Notes under the pieces: model-generated | What the model was told of the DNA's origin: nothing | Seen by the model: only the letters and a program-made list of their open reading frames with translations | Databases searched by the model: none | Program-made: the position numbers and the translations under genes | Shown: positions 1 through 10,346 of the stretch, in pieces | Position numbering within the stretch: the stretch's first letter is position 1 | Layout of the letters: each line of letters opens with the position of its first letter | NCBI RefSeq assembly: GCF_016598475.1 | Contig: NZ_JAEMUX010000002.1 | Span: 150,491 to 214,490, forward strand | Origin: Streptomyces adelaidensis | Lineage (GTDB): Bacteria > Actinomycetota > Actinomycetes > Streptomycetales > Streptomycetaceae | DNA length: 64,000 bases | Reading direction: 5' to 3'

Positions 1-1020
1 CGACCGACTGGCTGGCGACCGGACCGTCCCCCGCGGAGGTCGCGCACGCCGCCCGCTGTCTGGCGCAGGGGCTGGCGCGCGGCAGGCCCGTGCGGGAGAG
101 CCTGGACCAGGTGGGGGTGCGGGCCCTGGAGGAGGCCCGCACCCTGCTCGGCACGGACGGCGTACCGCGTGAACTGGCCATCGCCATCGCCTTCTTCGGG
201 GGGCTCCCGTACCCCACCGTGCTCGGTCTCGGCCCGCTCGGCCGACTCCCGCGACCGCTGGGCCGCCTCCCTGGCGTTGTCCGTGGCGGTCCGTGACCCG
301 GTGGTGGCACCGCACGCGATGGGGCTGGTGCGGTCCTGGGCGGCCACCGGCGACCGGTACCGCAGGATGACCGCCGGGCTGGCCTGGGGCGTAGGCGTGA
401 TCCCGCTCTATCCCGTGGTCGGGCTGCGCGGACTGCGGAGGCTGCTGCGGACGGAGGACACGGGTGTACGGACGACCACGGAGGTCGCCCTGCTGATGGC
501 GTTCGCGGGTGGGCTGCGTTCCATGGTGCTGGACGCGCTGGGGGCCTGGTTCCCGGAGGCGAAGGGCGCGGAGCGGAGCAACCTGCTCGGTGTCTTCCTC
601 CGGCTGTGCGGGCTGCGGGGCATCGAGGAACGGCCGGACGCCGATGCCTGGCCCTCCGTCCTGTGGCTGTTCGACCGGTCCCTGCCCGTCCCGGGCGGCA
701 CCTCCTCCGCTGCCGCCGCCTCAGTTACGGCCGGGGCGAGGGCTCCCCGCTCGTACGTCGATGTCGTGGACCTGTGGCGGGCCGCGCTCGACTCGGGCGG
801 TACGCGGAAGGAGGCTCTGCGGGTGCTGAAGAGCTGGGTCCGGTGGGCGGACGACCGGGGTGAGTTCCGCGAGTCCCTGCTGGATCTCATCGACTTCCTG
901 GCCGAGGGCGAGACGGCCGTGCGGCGCCTCGGGTACCACCTGGAACTCCTGGCGGACGACCGCGAACGCCCCTCGCACACCGCCGACCTGGCGTTGAGCA
1001 GAGTGCTGTATGTCATCTGA
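1..1020 (+). pseudogene. 3' part of an unrecognised gene with one frame break
   Basis: An open frame runs in from the left edge and reads ...PRELAIAIAFFGGLPYPTVLG up to about position 230. The matching continuation (SADSRDRWAASLALSVAVRDP and onward) lies one base further on and runs to the TGA at 1018-1020. Dropping one C from the GCCC at about 231-235 would join the two. The joined protein is rich in leucine, arginine and tryptophan and looks helical; no catalytic motif is visible and I do not recognise the family. The 3' end overlaps the next gene and sits in a 10-bp tandem duplication. The break could be a sequencing slip or real decay. What is missing upstream cannot be judged. Confidence 0.5.
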
Positions 1021-1030
1021 TGTCATCTGA
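1011..1030. repeat. 10-bp perfect tandem duplication over a stop codon
   Basis: TGTCATCTGA occurs twice in direct succession. The first copy ends with the TGA stop of the upstream gene. The start codon ATG of the next gene (1020-1022) straddles the boundary between the copies. The duplication therefore sets how the two genes overlap. Confidence 0.9.
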
Positions 1031-1780
1031 GGAGTGCACGTTGGGGATGAACGCGGACAGCCCGGTGCGCGGGCCGTATCCGGTCACGAGGCCCCGTGAC
1101 ATCGCGCCGGAGGCCGTGCCGGGTGCCGGTGAGGTGGCCGTGGTGAACCTGGCCACGGGGCTGACGCCCCTGCCGAAGGGGCAGCGGCCGACGTCCGGCA
1201 TGAACTTCTTCAAGCGGCCCAAGGAGGAGTACTGGATCGTCGACACGCGCAGGCGCGCGACGACCCTGGAGTTCGAACTGGACAGCGTCTCCTGGCTGGT
1301 CTACCCCGTCCGCGTCCCGGTGCAGGTGGCCGCGTCCGTCGCGGTGTCCTACGCCGTGGCGCGCCATGCGCTCCCCGCGCCGAAGCCCCTCCCCGAGTGG
1401 CTGGCCCGCCGGTTCTCCTGGCTGCTCGGGACCTGCCTCTTCACTCCCGAGTACGCGATCACACGCGCGCTTCTCGACGCGGGCAAGGCCCAGCCGGTGG
1501 TGCTACGGGTGTACGGCCACTGGGTGGAGAACCTCACCGACTGGCTGACGGACACCGGCAAGGCGGCCGGGGCCTCGCCAAGTGCGCGGGCCTGCCCTTC
1601 CGTGTCGTCCTGCTGGCCACGCTCGTCTACCTCCTCGGCTACAACATGCAGGTGATCGGCCCAGCCGACGAGCCCGGCGCCGACGCGCCCGTGGTGATGT
1701 GGTGGGACGAGTTCGCCCAGTGGGCGGAGGCTCCTGAGTCCCCGCTGCTGGAGGAGCGCCGGGAGGATTTCGCCGGCTGA
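1020..1780 (+). pseudogene. unrecognised protein gene with one frame break near 1572
   Basis: The frame opens with MSSEECTLGMNADSPV at 1020 and reads well to ...WVENLTDWLTDTGKAAG. The sensible continuation, GLAKCAGLPFRVVLLATLVYLLGYNMQV and then an acidic tail ending EERREDFAG, is in the next frame and stops at 1778-1780. One G missing from the GGGG run near 1572-1575 would explain the switch and give a protein of about 253 residues. FRVVLLATLVYLLGY could be a membrane helix. I do not recognise the family. Its overlap with the upstream gene suggests the two are co-transcribed and work together. As written, the product would end after 211 residues with a scrambled tail. Confidence 0.5.
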
Positions 1781-1815
1781 CGCCTCGGCATCCGTCGAGT
1801 TCCGCCGGGCTGTTA

Positions 1816-1827
1816 CGAAACCATTCG
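1816..1827. promoter_or_regulatory. CGAA-N4-TTCG inverted repeat, possible xylan-regulator site
   Basis: CGAAACCATTCG lies about 85 bp before the GH115 start. CGAA and TTCG half-sites with other spacings occur in the bxlE-bxlR gap and just before the GH10-CBM2 gene in this window. From memory, the Streptomyces BxlR repressor recognises CGAA-N-TTCG. The four-base spacer here is wider than that, so the assignment is tentative. Confidence 0.3.
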
Positions 1828-2004
1828 ACGGGTTCGACCTGTTGTTCCCACGCTGCACTCCCCTCACTATTTGTCATGCCGCTGAGCAAATACCGGGTGG
1901 AGGGGTGTGGCATGTCTGGGTACGTCAGCCGCAGGGTCGTTCTGGGGGCCGGTGTCGGCGTTGGCGCCGCCGCGGTGCCGGTGCTGTCGGGGGTCGCCCG
2001 CGCG

Positions 2005-2106
2005 GAGGACGGAGCCGGTGCGGAAGGTGGGGCCGGTGCCGAGGACGGGACCGGTGTCGAAGGCGGGGCCGGCGCTGAGGGTGGGGCCGGTGCCGAGGGC
2101 GGGGCT
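2005..2106 (+). repeat. 18-bp in-frame tandem repeats encoding E(D/G)GAGA
   Basis: Just after the Tat signal of the GH115 protein, an 18-bp unit is repeated about 5.7 times with small changes. It encodes EDGAGA, EGGAGA, EDGTGV, EGGAGA, EGGAGA and EGGA. It probably forms a flexible acidic linker and is likely variable in length between strains. Confidence 0.85.
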
Positions 2107-4460
2107 CCGCGGGTGGTGGACCCGGGGGCGTACCTCTCCTTCTCGCCCGTGCCCGGCGGGTTCCCGCTCGTCGGCGCTCCGGTCGTCGTCAGCCCCGAGG
2201 ATCACCCCGGAGTCGTACGGGTCGCAGGGGATCTGCGTGACGACATCGAGCGGGTGACGGGTGTTCGGCCGGGGGACTCGGCCGGGCCCGAGGTCGTGCT
2301 GGTGGGGACGATCGGTCGCAGCCCGCTGATCGACGGGCTGATCGCCGCCGGGAAACTGGACGTCACCGGGGGTACGCGGCAAGTGGGAGACCTCGCTGCA
2401 GACGGTCGTCGAGCGGCCGATGCCGGGGGTGGAGAGGGCCTTCGTGGTCGCGGGCAGCGATCCGCGCGGGACGATCTTCGGGGCGTACGACGTCTCGTAC
2501 GGCCTCGGGGTCTCGCCCTGGTACTGGTGGGACGACGTGCCGCCGGTGCGCCGGGACGCGGTGTACGTACGGCCGGGGCGCTTCGGTCAGGGGACGCCGG
2601 CCGTGAAGTACCGGGGGATCTTCATCAACGACGAGAACCCGGCGCTCGGGACGTGGGCGCCGGCGTACTTCGGGCCCGGGAAGGCGCCCGGGCATCCCGG
2701 TGGCTTCAACGCGGACTTCTGGGCGAAGGTCTTCGAGGCGCTGCTGCGGCTGAAGGGGAACTACGTCTGGCCGGCGGTGTGGGGGAGGGCCTTCGCCGAG
2801 GACGACCCGGAGAACCATACCCGCGCGAAGCGGTATGGGATTGTCATGGGCACGTCTCATGAGGCGCCCATGATGCGGGGTATCGAGGAGTGGAACCGGC
2901 ATGCGGTGCCGGCGGTGCGGGACTCCTCCGGCGCGATCGTGACCCCGGGGCACGACCCGTACGGCGGCACCGGCGAGTGGTCGTACCGACGGAACGCCGA
3001 GGCCATCCGGGCGTACTGGCGGGACGGCATCAAGCGGATGGTCGAGGAGGACTTCGAGGGCGTCGTCACGCTGGGGATGCGGGGGAACGGCGACACGAGC
3101 CTGCCGGACGGCGACGGCATCGAACTGATGACGGAGATCATCGAGACCCAGCGCGGGATCATCGCCGAGGTGACCGGGAAGCCGGTCGACGAGACCCCGC
3201 AGGTCTGGACCCTCTACAAGGAGGTCCAGCGGTACTGGGACCGGGGCTTGCGGGCGCCGGACGGCGTCACGGTGGTCCTGACGGACGACAACTGGGGGAA
3301 CATCCGCAAGCATCCGGACCCCGCCGAGCCTCGGGCCGGCGGCTACGGGCTGTACTACCACTTCGATTACGTGGGCGTCGGCCGCAACTACAAGTGGGTC
3401 GACACGGCGAACCTCGCGAACCTGTGGGAGCAGCTGCACGAGGCGGACGCGTACGGCAATCACGGGCTGTGGGTGGTGAATGTCGGGGACCTGAAGGGGA
3501 ACGAGCTGCCGACCGAGTTCTTCCTCGACTACGCCTGGAATCCCGGGCGTCGGGGGACGGGTGGCCCGGAGAACCTGGAGGAGTGGGAGCGGAGGTTCGC
3601 TCGGCAGAATTTCGGGGGCGAGTCCGGGCTTTCGGCATCGGCGTCGGCCTCGGTATCGGAGGAGATCGCCGAGGTGCTGAGCGAGTACGGGCAGCTCCAG
3701 GCGCGCCGGAAGCCCGAGCTGCTGAACCGGCGGATCACGCTCGACGCGTCGAAGGACCCGACGAAGGACGAGCGCGCGATCGTCTACGACGACCAGGAGA
3801 CGCCCTTCTACTTCGGCCATCGGGAGCTGGAGCGGGTCACCGCGGAGTGGCGGGCGCTGGCGAAGCGGGCCGAGCGGGTGGGGCGGAGGCTTCCGGCGGG
3901 CGTGAAGGGACACGTGGTTCGAGCTGGTCGGGTACGCGGTGCTGGCCACGGCGAATCTGTACGGGTTGCGGGAGGCGGAGTTCAAGAACCTGCTGTACGC
4001 GGGGCAGGGGAGGGCGGCGACGAATGCCTTGGCCGCGGCGGCGGAGGCAGGACTGGAGCGGGACTTCGCGCTGGCCGACCGCTTCAACACCGAGGTCGCG
4101 GGCGGCAAGTGGCGAGGCTTCCAGACCCAGCCGCACATCGGGTACGGGGACGTGGAGCGCTACGGCCCCAACGCCGGATGGCAGCAGCCCGAGAAGAACA
4201 ACGTGGCGCTGCCGGACGAGATCTTCCCCAAGGTGCGGCGGATCGAGGTGCCGGAGGCCGCCGAGTTGGGGGTGGCGGTGGACGGGGCGGACGACTCGGG
4301 GCAGTGGTGGCCCCGGTCCACCGCCGAGGCGGTGCTTCCGGTGTTCAGCCCGTATCAGACGCGGCCCCAGCAGTACGTCGAGGTGTTCAACCGGGGGCGT
4401 ACGCCCTTCGAGTACCGGATCGAGTCGTCGGTGCCGTGGCTGGTGGTGGAGCGGTCGAAG

Positions 4461-4532
4461 GGGCGGGTCGAGGAGCAGGTACGGGTGGGGGGGCGGGTCG
4501 AGGAGCAGGTACGGGTGGGGGTGCGGGTCGAG
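4461..4532 (+). repeat. perfect 30-bp tandem duplication in the GH115 gene
   Basis: A 30-bp unit at 4461-4490 is repeated exactly at 4491-4520, with a partial third copy to about 4532. It is a multiple of three and duplicates ten residues (GRVEEQVRVG) in a C-terminal beta-rich module, so it does not break the frame. Confidence 0.9.
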
Positions 4533-5208
4533 TGGGGGCGGGTGCCGGGCGGCGGGGCCGAGGGTGTGCTGACGGTGAGCGGGGCGGGGGCCTCGGTGAC
4601 CGTGAAGGCCGTCGCGCAGAAGCCGTCGGGGAAGGTGGCACGAGGGCTGCGGGGCTTCGTCGAGGCGGGCGGGTACGTCGCGATCGACGCGGAGCACCAT
4701 GTGTGGGCGGTGGGTGCCAAGGGGATCGGGTGGCGGCGGATCGAGCGGATCGGCCGTACGGGGGCCGGGGTGACGCCGTGGCCGGTGACCGCCGCTCGGC
4801 AGACACCGGGCGGGGCCGGGCCGCGCCTGGAGTACGAGGTCAGCCTGTTGTCGGCGCCGGGTGAGGTGACGGTCCGGGCGTATGTCTCGCCACGGAATCC
4901 GACGCTCGCGACGGGCGGTCTGCGGTACGGGGTGTCGTTCGACGACGGTGAGCCGCAGGTCGTCGACATCAACGCCGTCACCGGGGCCGACGACGGGCTC
5001 ATGAACAAGCAGTGGGCGCGCAACACGTCGGACAACGTGAACGTGACGGCGACGCGGCACGCGCTGGGGACGGCCGGTGTGCACCGGCTGAAGTTCTGGA
5101 TGGTCGATCCGACGGTGATCCTTCAGCGCCTGGTGATCGACACGGGTGGGCTGACGCCGACGTATCTGGGGCCGCTGGAGAGCCGCCGGATCTGAGAGGG
5201 GACGACAG

Positions 5209-6279
5209 ATGAGCCACACGAACCGCTTCCGCATGCCCGTGCTCGCGCTGGCCGCCGGGGCGCTGCTGGCCACGGGGGTGGCAGCGCAGCCGGCCTCGGC
5301 GCACGGCGGCCCGCCCTTGAGGACGCTGGCGCACCGGGCCGACGTACGCATCGGCACGGCCGTCGACATGGCGGCCCTGGCGGACGACCGGACGTACCGC
5401 AGTACGACGGCACGCGAGTTTGATTCCGTGACCGCCGAGAACGTCATGAAGTGGGAGTCGGTCGAGCCGCAGCGTGGGGTCTACGACTGGAAGCCGGCGG
5501 ACGACCTGGTCCGCTACGCCCGTGCCCACGGCCAGGTGGTCCGTGGGCACACCCTGGTCTGGCACAGCCAGCTGCCGGGCTGGCTGACGGCCGGGGTGGC
5601 GGACGGTTCGATCGGCGCGGCGGAGCTGCGCGTGATCCTTCGGAAGCACATCACCACCGAGGTGAAGCGGTACAAGGGCCGGATCCAGCAGTGGGACGTG
5701 GTGAACGAGGTCTTCGAGGAGGACGGCAGCCTGCGGAACTCCATCTGGCTGCAGCAGCTCGGCCCCTCCTACATAGCCGACGCCTTCCGCTGGGCCCACG
5801 CCGCCGACCCCCGGGCCAAGCTCTTCCTCAACGACTACAACGTCGAGGGCGTCAACCCGAAGTCCACGGCGTACTACGAACTGGCGAAGCGATTGCGCGC
5901 GGAGGGCGTCCCGGTACAGGGCTTCGGCGCCCAGGCCCACCTCGCCATCCAGTACGGCTTCCCGGGTGACGTCTCCGCGAACCTGGCCCGCTTCGAGGCG
6001 CTGGGCATGCAGACGGCGTTCACGGAGGTCGACGTACGGATGATCCTGCCGGTGGACGAGGCGAAGCTCGCGACCCAGGCGTCCTACTTCCGGCGGCTGC
6101 TGGACGCGTGCCTCGGCGCCCGGAGCTGCAAGTCCTTCACGGTGTGGGGCTACACGGACCGGTACTCCTGGGTGCCGGGCGTCTTCGGGGGCCAGGGCGC
6201 GGCTACACCGATGGACGAGGGGTACGGGCGGAAGCCGGCGTACGGGGCGTTGGGGGAGGGGTTGGCGGCGGGGCGGTGA
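5209..6279 (+). CDS. secreted GH10 endo-1,4-beta-xylanase
   Basis: This 356-residue protein starts with a Sec-type signal (about residues 1-31, ending ...AAQPASAH) followed by one GH10 barrel. Family hallmarks are visible: NVMKWESVEPQRG, GHTLVWHSQLPGW, the acid/base glutamate E167 in WDVVNE, FLNDYNVEG, and the nucleophile E273 in FTEVDVR. It should cut the xylan backbone outside the cell. Unlike the second GH10 enzyme in this window it has no carbohydrate-binding module. ATG 5209 is preceded by GAGGGGA and lies 13 bp after the GH115 stop, so the two probably share a transcript: GH115 removes glucuronic acid branches, GH10 cuts the chain. A strong terminator follows. Confidence 0.95.
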   Translation: MSHTNRFRMPVLALAAGALLATGVAAQPASAHGGPPLRTLAHRADVRIGTAVDMAALADDRTYRSTTAREFDSVTAENVMKWESVEPQRGVYDWKPADDLVRYARAHGQVVRGHTLVWHSQLPGWLTAGVADGSIGAAELRVILRKHITTEVKRYKGRIQQWDVVNEVFEEDGSLRNSIWLQQLGPSYIADAFRWAHAADPRAKLFLNDYNVEGVNPKSTAYYELAKRLRAEGVPVQGFGAQAHLAIQYGFPGDVSANLARFEALGMQTAFTEVDVRMILPVDEAKLATQASYFRRLLDACLGARSCKSFTVWGYTDRYSWVPGVFGGQGAATPMDEGYGRKPAYGALGEGLAAGR

Positions 6280-6298
6280 GGTGGGGTTGAGCCGGGGG

Positions 6299-6337
6299 CC
6301 GGGCGAGGGGCGGCCGTTGCGGCTGCCCCTCGCCCGG
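6299..6337 (+). terminator. intrinsic terminator-like hairpin after the GH10 gene
   Basis: CCGGGCGAGGGGC at 6299-6311 pairs perfectly over 13 bp with GCCCCTCGCCCGG at 6325-6337. An inner GCCG/CGGC stem closes the loop. No T-run follows, as is usual in Streptomyces. Confidence 0.75.
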
Positions 6338-6345
6338 GTGGGGGC

Positions 6346-6519
6346 TCAGCCCTCGGTGAAGAGTTCCGCTGTCGACGCGGCCGTGATGGCCTGGTCGAAC
6401 CAGCGGCCCAGCACGTCCAGGTCGTCGCAGGACGTGATGCGCTCGCGGTCGGCGTCCGAGACGTCGAGGCCGCGGCGGTCCAGGATCCGCAGGATGTCCT
6501 CCGCGCTCGGGAGGCATGA
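6346..6519 (-). pseudogene. C-terminal remnant of a protein gene, no start
   Basis: Reading leftward from about 6519 the frame gives SAEDILRILDRRGLDVSDAD and then ITSCDDLDVLGRWFDQAITAASTAELFTEG before TGA. Upstream it is closed at once by a TGA, with no start codon. The pattern (LxxRG, ITxCxDLxxLxxWxxxAxTAxxxxELF) resembles the C-terminus of a protein type common in Streptomyces, possibly Rpn/YadD-like. That link is from memory and weak. The rest of the gene is gone, so this looks like the scar of a deletion or insertion. Confidence 0.5.
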
Positions 6520-6574
6520 TCACGTCATTGGTAGTCTGCCGCCTCCATATCCCGCACCCTCCGGAGAGGTGTGA

Positions 6575-7402
6575 ATGAACGCAGGCAGACGTACCGCCGC
6601 GGTGGCCACGATCGTGGGAGCGCTGGCTCTCTCGGTGCTCGGCGCCCCGGCGGCACAGGCGGCTGACACCGGTATCACCGTGTCGGACATCGTCATCAAC
6701 AACGGCAAGCCGATCGTGGTCGGCACGTCGAAGGAGGTGGAGCCGCCCCTCAGCTTCAACATCGCTCTGCCGTCCGGGTACAGCACCGCGAACCCGTCCC
6801 GCTACGACGCGTCGCCGTTCCTCTACCGAGGCAGCATCGAGACGGCGGCCGACACCGGAGAGAACTTCATCCAGCCGGGCAGCTACACCTGCTACGAGAT
6901 CGACTCCAAGCACGCCCGCTGCGAGGGCAACCTCTACATCGACCCGCACCCGAGCCAGGAGCACGTCGACTCCAACAGCGACGCCACCACCTGGAAGGTC
7001 GGCGTCTCGCTGCGCCTGTGGAAGGCCGACGGCGGCCTCAAGACCGAGGAACTCGAAACCCGGTCCAGGACCGTCCAGCTCAAGCGCGCGGCCAAGGCCA
7101 CCGCCAACGCCTCGCCGGAGCCCGTCACCAAGGGCCAGAAGATCACCGTCACGGGCAAGCTGACCCGGGCGAACTGGAGCACCAAGAAGTACGGCGCCTA
7201 CAGCGGCCGCACGGTGACCCTCCAGTTCAAGGCGAAGGGCACCGACACCTTCAAGGCGGTCAAGAAGGCCACCACGAGTAGCACGGGTGTCCTCAAGACC
7301 ACGGTCACCGCCGCCACCGACGGTTCCTGGCGCTGGGTGTACTACGGCAACACGACGACCGGCACCGCGACCGGCGCGGCGGACTACGTCGACGTGCGCT
7401 GA
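6575..7402 (+). CDS. secreted protein of unknown function
   Basis: A 275-residue protein with a clear Sec signal (about residues 1-29, cleavage after APAAQA). The N-terminal half (ITVSDIVINNGKPIVVGTS...) and the C-terminal part (VTKGQKITVTGKLTRANW..., GRTVTLQFKAKGTDTFK, DGSWRWVYYGN) read as two beta-sandwich, Ig-like domains of a kind frequent in Streptomyces exported proteins. No enzyme motif is seen. GGAGAGG precedes ATG 6575. A decayed relative of this gene lies at 12165-12345, on the other side of the RNA-repair genes. It is convergent with the next gene, only 22 bp away. Function unknown. Confidence 0.85.
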   Translation: MNAGRRTAAVATIVGALALSVLGAPAAQAADTGITVSDIVINNGKPIVVGTSKEVEPPLSFNIALPSGYSTANPSRYDASPFLYRGSIETAADTGENFIQPGSYTCYEIDSKHARCEGNLYIDPHPSQEHVDSNSDATTWKVGVSLRLWKADGGLKTEELETRSRTVQLKRAAKATANASPEPVTKGQKITVTGKLTRANWSTKKYGAYSGRTVTLQFKAKGTDTFKAVKKATTSSTGVLKTTVTAATDGSWRWVYYGNTTTGTATGAADYVDVR

Positions 7403-7424
7403 CCGCCGGTAGACCGAGCGGCGC

Positions 7425-10340
7425 TCAGTACAGGGTCGGGACCTCGCCCCCCTCCACCCATGTCAGCGTGACCTCCGCCAGACCGCGCAGCCGTCGTTCC
7501 GCTACGCCCTTCACGACGTCGGCGGTCGGTGGGGTCTGGCCCAGCCCGATGGCATAGCGGGTGGTGGGGGCCGTGGTGAAGGGGCGGGGCCAGGCGTGGC
7601 ACTCGGGGGCCGCCTCCGCGAGGTCGGTCACCAGAGCCCGCATCCGGCCTCGTACCCGCCCCTCATCCGATCCCTCGCCCGCCGTCACGATCGCCCAGGC
7701 GGCGTGGCGGCGGTGGAGTGGAGGAGGGGCGAGGAGTTCGGCCCACGGGAGCGGGAGCGGAAGCGGAAGCGTGCTCGCCTCCGTCAACTCCCAAGCGTGG
7801 AACAGCTCTTGGGTGATGAGGTCGCGCATGCCCTCCGTGACCTGGTCCGTGCAGGGGCGCACCGGAGCCGAGGGCGTCGTGATGGTGAGGGGGAGGGGCG
7901 ACAGGCCGGGCGCGCCCACCGGCTCGTGCCAGTCCCACGCCGCCCACGTCGCGAAGAAGTGCCGCAGCAGCTCGTCCGGCGGCAGGTCGCCCGCCTCGCT
8001 CGCGGTGCGGGCCGCCAGGACGGACCAGGCCAGGCCCGGCAGGCCGCCGAACGGTGCCGAGTCCAGACCCCGGGCCCTCGCCCACGCCTTGACCTGCCTG
8101 GCCAGCCGGGTGAAGGCCGGCCCGTGGGCACCCGCCGACGCGACCACCGCGTCCGCGTCGCTCACCGCGCTCAGCGCGATCGCCGCCGCCTCCCCCAGCT
8201 CGGCCCGCCGGTCCACCGCCTCGTCCGGAGCCATCGAACCGGTGGCCACGACGACCAGGTCCACATCCAAGCCCATCGCCAAGCCCGTCTCTGAGCCCAT
8301 CTCCGGGCCCACCACATCCGGCCCGCCGAGCCGCAGCCGCAGGCCCGGCACACGTGCCCCGACCACCTCGCGTACGTCCGTCGCCTCGGGGAGGGCCGTA
8401 CTCAACTGCGCCTGAACTGCGGCCAGTTCGACCGTGCCGGGCAGCACTGCCACCAGATCCAGGTCCGCACCGGGCAGCGCACACCCCATGCGCCGGGAGC
8501 CGACGACGTGTACGACGCCGTCGGGCAACGCGTCCGCGATACGGCGGGTGATCCGGTCGGCCACACCGACGGCCACACCGACGACCTCCTTGTCGGACTT
8601 GCGTTCGGACTTGCGTTCGGGCGGGGCCGTCTCCTCCCTCCAGCGCACCTCTCCCGTCCCCAGGCTCACCGTCGCCCGCACCCGCATCGGCTCGTCCCCG
8701 CGCCGCGACAGCAGCGCCAGCTCGCCGACCCTGGCCGGGATGGGGGCGAGCCGGGCCGCGCAGGCGGCGGCCAGGGCGTTCGGGTCGGTGGTGCGGCCCA
8801 GGCTGAGGTGCGGGGTGAAGCCCGCGTGGCGGCCACGGCAGTGCGGGAAGTGGCGTACGAGTGTGCGATGCAGCTCGGCCCATGGCCTCTCGCCGCCCGC
8901 CGCCGGGTCCAGCCACACCGTGGCGTCGTCCCGGTGCCCGAACCAGTGCACGCCTTCCAGCCGGGCGTCGAACGGAGCCGTCGCGGTGGTCGCAGCCAGC
9001 ACCGACGCCGCCTGCTCGAAAACGTGTTCCGGTACGAAGCCGAAGAGCAGGTTCACATGGGGAGGCCAGCGGTGGATCTGCGGGTCGTGCTCCCGGCGGA
9101 TGTCCTGCAACGGCGCCCAGAGCTCCTCGGGAGGCAGCCACGCGAGTGCCGTACGGGGTGTCGGGCGGGCGTCGAGACGGTCGAGTACGGAATCGTCCTG
9201 CCCGTCCGCCGCCCCCGGTACCACCTCCACCCGCACCCCGTAGTGGTCCGAGATGTACAGTCCCTCCGCCGTGGGCGTGTCCCCGTACAGCTCGGCCCGC
9301 CGTACCCGCAGGCCCTCCCCGCGCAACAGCACCCGGTCCAGCCGCGACACCCGGCCCGTCAGGGACGAGATCGCGGCCAGCGGGTTGACGCCCGGATCGA
9401 AGGTCGGGGTCGCGTCGTCAGGGCCGTACGTCTCGCTCCACGCGTCCCGCATGCCGAGCGTCAGTTGTGGTGTGTCGCCGCCGTCGTTGAAGTCGCCCAG
9501 CAGGAGCAGATCGGCGTCCAGGCCCGCCAACCCCTCGGCGACACGGGCCAGTTCGGCGGCGCGGCGACCGGCCCCGTTCTCGGAGTGGTCGCTGCTCAGA
9601 TGCGTCGCCGCGACCACGAGAGGCCGCCCCACACCGGCCCCCTGCGCCTCCACGACCAACGCCGTCACCGCCTTGTGCGGCCCCAGCGCGTGCAACGCCG
9701 CCTCACGGACCGGCAGCCGGCTCAGGAGCAGCAGACCGTACGCGTCCACGTCCCGCCCCCGGGGGTCCGTCCCCAGAGTCCAGCCCTCTGACCGCACCCA
9801 GGGTTCGCGCAGGAGCATGGTCACCAGCTCCGCCTCGACCTCCTGCAACGCGATCACGTCCACCTCGGCGTCGCGCAGGGCCCGCAGCAGCAGCGGCCGG
9901 CGCCGGGCACTGTCGACGCGGTCGGCGTCGTACCGGTCCCAGAGGGTGTTCCAGGTCAGCACCCGCACTCCGCCGGAGCCGGCCCCGGTCCCGGTCGCGT
10001 CCCCGCGCGATGAACGAGCCGCGGGCACCCACTCCTCCCCGTCCCACGCGTACGGCGTACGGGCCGTGAAGAACGGCGCCCGGATCAGCCGGGCCTCCCG
10101 CACCCGCCCCGCCCGCGTCGCGTCGATCCGGTCCACCCCCGTGGCCCGGTCCCACACCACCTCGCCGTCCGCCTCGAAGAACAGCACCCGGTGCCACGGG
10201 ATCTCGCCGCCGGGCACGAACGCGGGCAGCGGGACCCGCTTGGGCGCGGCGCCTCGCTGGAGGACGCCGAGCACGAAGCGGGCCGGGTCGAAGCGCGCGT
10301 CCCAGCGCACCCGGTGGTAGATCTCCTCGCTCGTCCGCAC
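7425..10340 (-). CDS. multidomain RNA end-processing protein: MJ1316-EEP-2H-nucleotidyltransferase
   Basis: This 971-residue protein starts at GTG 10340. Residues about 3-72 match the MJ1316 (DUF504) RNA cyclic-end recognition domain ([18 protein letters not shown]). Residues about 124-374 are an endonuclease/exonuclease/phosphatase fold with N131, E167, H247, D283/N285 and D365-H366. Residues about 395-570 are a 2H phosphoesterase with paired H428-V-N and H511-L-S motifs. Residues about 590-970 resemble poly(A)-polymerase or CCA-type nucleotidyltransferases: G614-S615, D626-L-D628, third Asp D694, and [14 protein letters not shown]. All key residues are present. From family knowledge, these domains recognise and open 2',3'-cyclic phosphates, trim ends and add nucleotides to RNA. 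The gene lies 6 bp after an RNA ligase-kinase gene, so RNA repair is the inferred joint role. The specific substrate is unknown. Confidence 0.85.
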   Translation of the reverse strand: MRTSEEIYHRVRWDARFDPARFVLGVLQRGAAPKRVPLPAFVPGGEIPWHRVLFFEADGEVVWDRATGVDRIDATRAGRVREARLIRAPFFTARTPYAWDGEEWVPAARSSRGDATGTGAGSGGVRVLTWNTLWDRYDADRVDSARRRPLLLRALRDAEVDVIALQEVEAELVTMLLREPWVRSEGWTLGTDPRGRDVDAYGLLLLSRLPVREAALHALGPHKAVTALVVEAQGAGVGRPLVVAATHLSSDHSENGAGRRAAELARVAEGLAGLDADLLLLGDFNDGGDTPQLTLGMRDAWSETYGPDDATPTFDPGVNPLAAISSLTGRVSRLDRVLLRGEGLRVRRAELYGDTPTAEGLYISDHYGVRVEVVPGAADGQDDSVLDRLDARPTPRTALAWLPPEELWAPLQDIRREHDPQIHRWPPHVNLLFGFVPEHVFEQAASVLAATTATAPFDARLEGVHWFGHRDDATVWLDPAAGGERPWAELHRTLVRHFPHCRGRHAGFTPHLSLGRTTDPNALAAACAARLAPIPARVGELALLSRRGDEPMRVRATVSLGTGEVRWREETAPPERKSERKSDKEVVGVAVGVADRITRRIADALPDGVVHVVGSRRMGCALPGADLDLVAVLPGTVELAAVQAQLSTALPEATDVREVVGARVPGLRLRLGGPDVVGPEMGSETGLAMGLDVDLVVVATGSMAPDEAVDRRAELGEAAAIALSAVSDADAVVASAGAHGPAFTRLARQVKAWARARGLDSAPFGGLPGLAWSVLAARTASEAGDLPPDELLRHFFATWAAWDWHEPVGAPGLSPLPLTITTPSAPVRPCTDQVTEGMRDLITQELFHAWELTEASTLPLPLPLPWAELLAPPPLHRRHAAWAIVTAGEGSDEGRVRGRMRALVTDLAEAAPECHAWPRPFTTAPTTRYAIGLGQTPPTADVVKGVAERRLRGLAEVTLTWVEGGEVPTLY

Positions 10341-10346
10341 GGCTCC

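Larger units (their letters stand above)
1912..5195 (+). pseudogene. GH115 xylan alpha-1,2-glucuronidase gene with two frame breaks
   Basis: With two extra G residues removed (GGGGG near 2369-2373; AAGGGA near 3906-3910) this is one gene of about 1,093 codons. ATG 1912 is chosen because GGAGG precedes it by 8 bases and it opens with a Tat-like signal, SRRVVLGAG. The conserved core matches glycoside hydrolase family 115: AYDVSYGLGVSPWYWWDDVPP, KYRGIFINDENPALGTWAP, LRLKGNYVWPAVWGR, TLGMRGNGDTSLPDG, LTDDNWGN and HFDYVGVGRNYKWV. GH115 enzymes remove glucuronic or 4-O-methylglucuronic acid from xylan. The C-terminal half has the beta-rich modules usual in the family. The GH10 xylanase gene follows 13 bp downstream and is probably co-transcribed. 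Both breaks fall in G runs, so sequencing error and genuine pseudogene remain equally open. Annotated as broken because no intact frame exists in this sequence. Confidence 0.85.

Noticed and set aside
2363..4138. 591-codon minus-strand frame over the GH115 gene
   Set aside because: Arg/Pro/Val-rich shadow; the plus strand carries the GH115 motifs once the frame breaks are allowed for.
4461..4532. Tandem 30-bp units as a CRISPR array
   Set aside because: There are no spacers; the units touch, lie inside coding sequence and number only two and a fraction.
8508..9791. 427-codon plus-strand frame inside the RNA end-processing gene
   Set aside because: It is a shadow of the 971-residue protein; all catalytic motifs are in the minus-strand frame.
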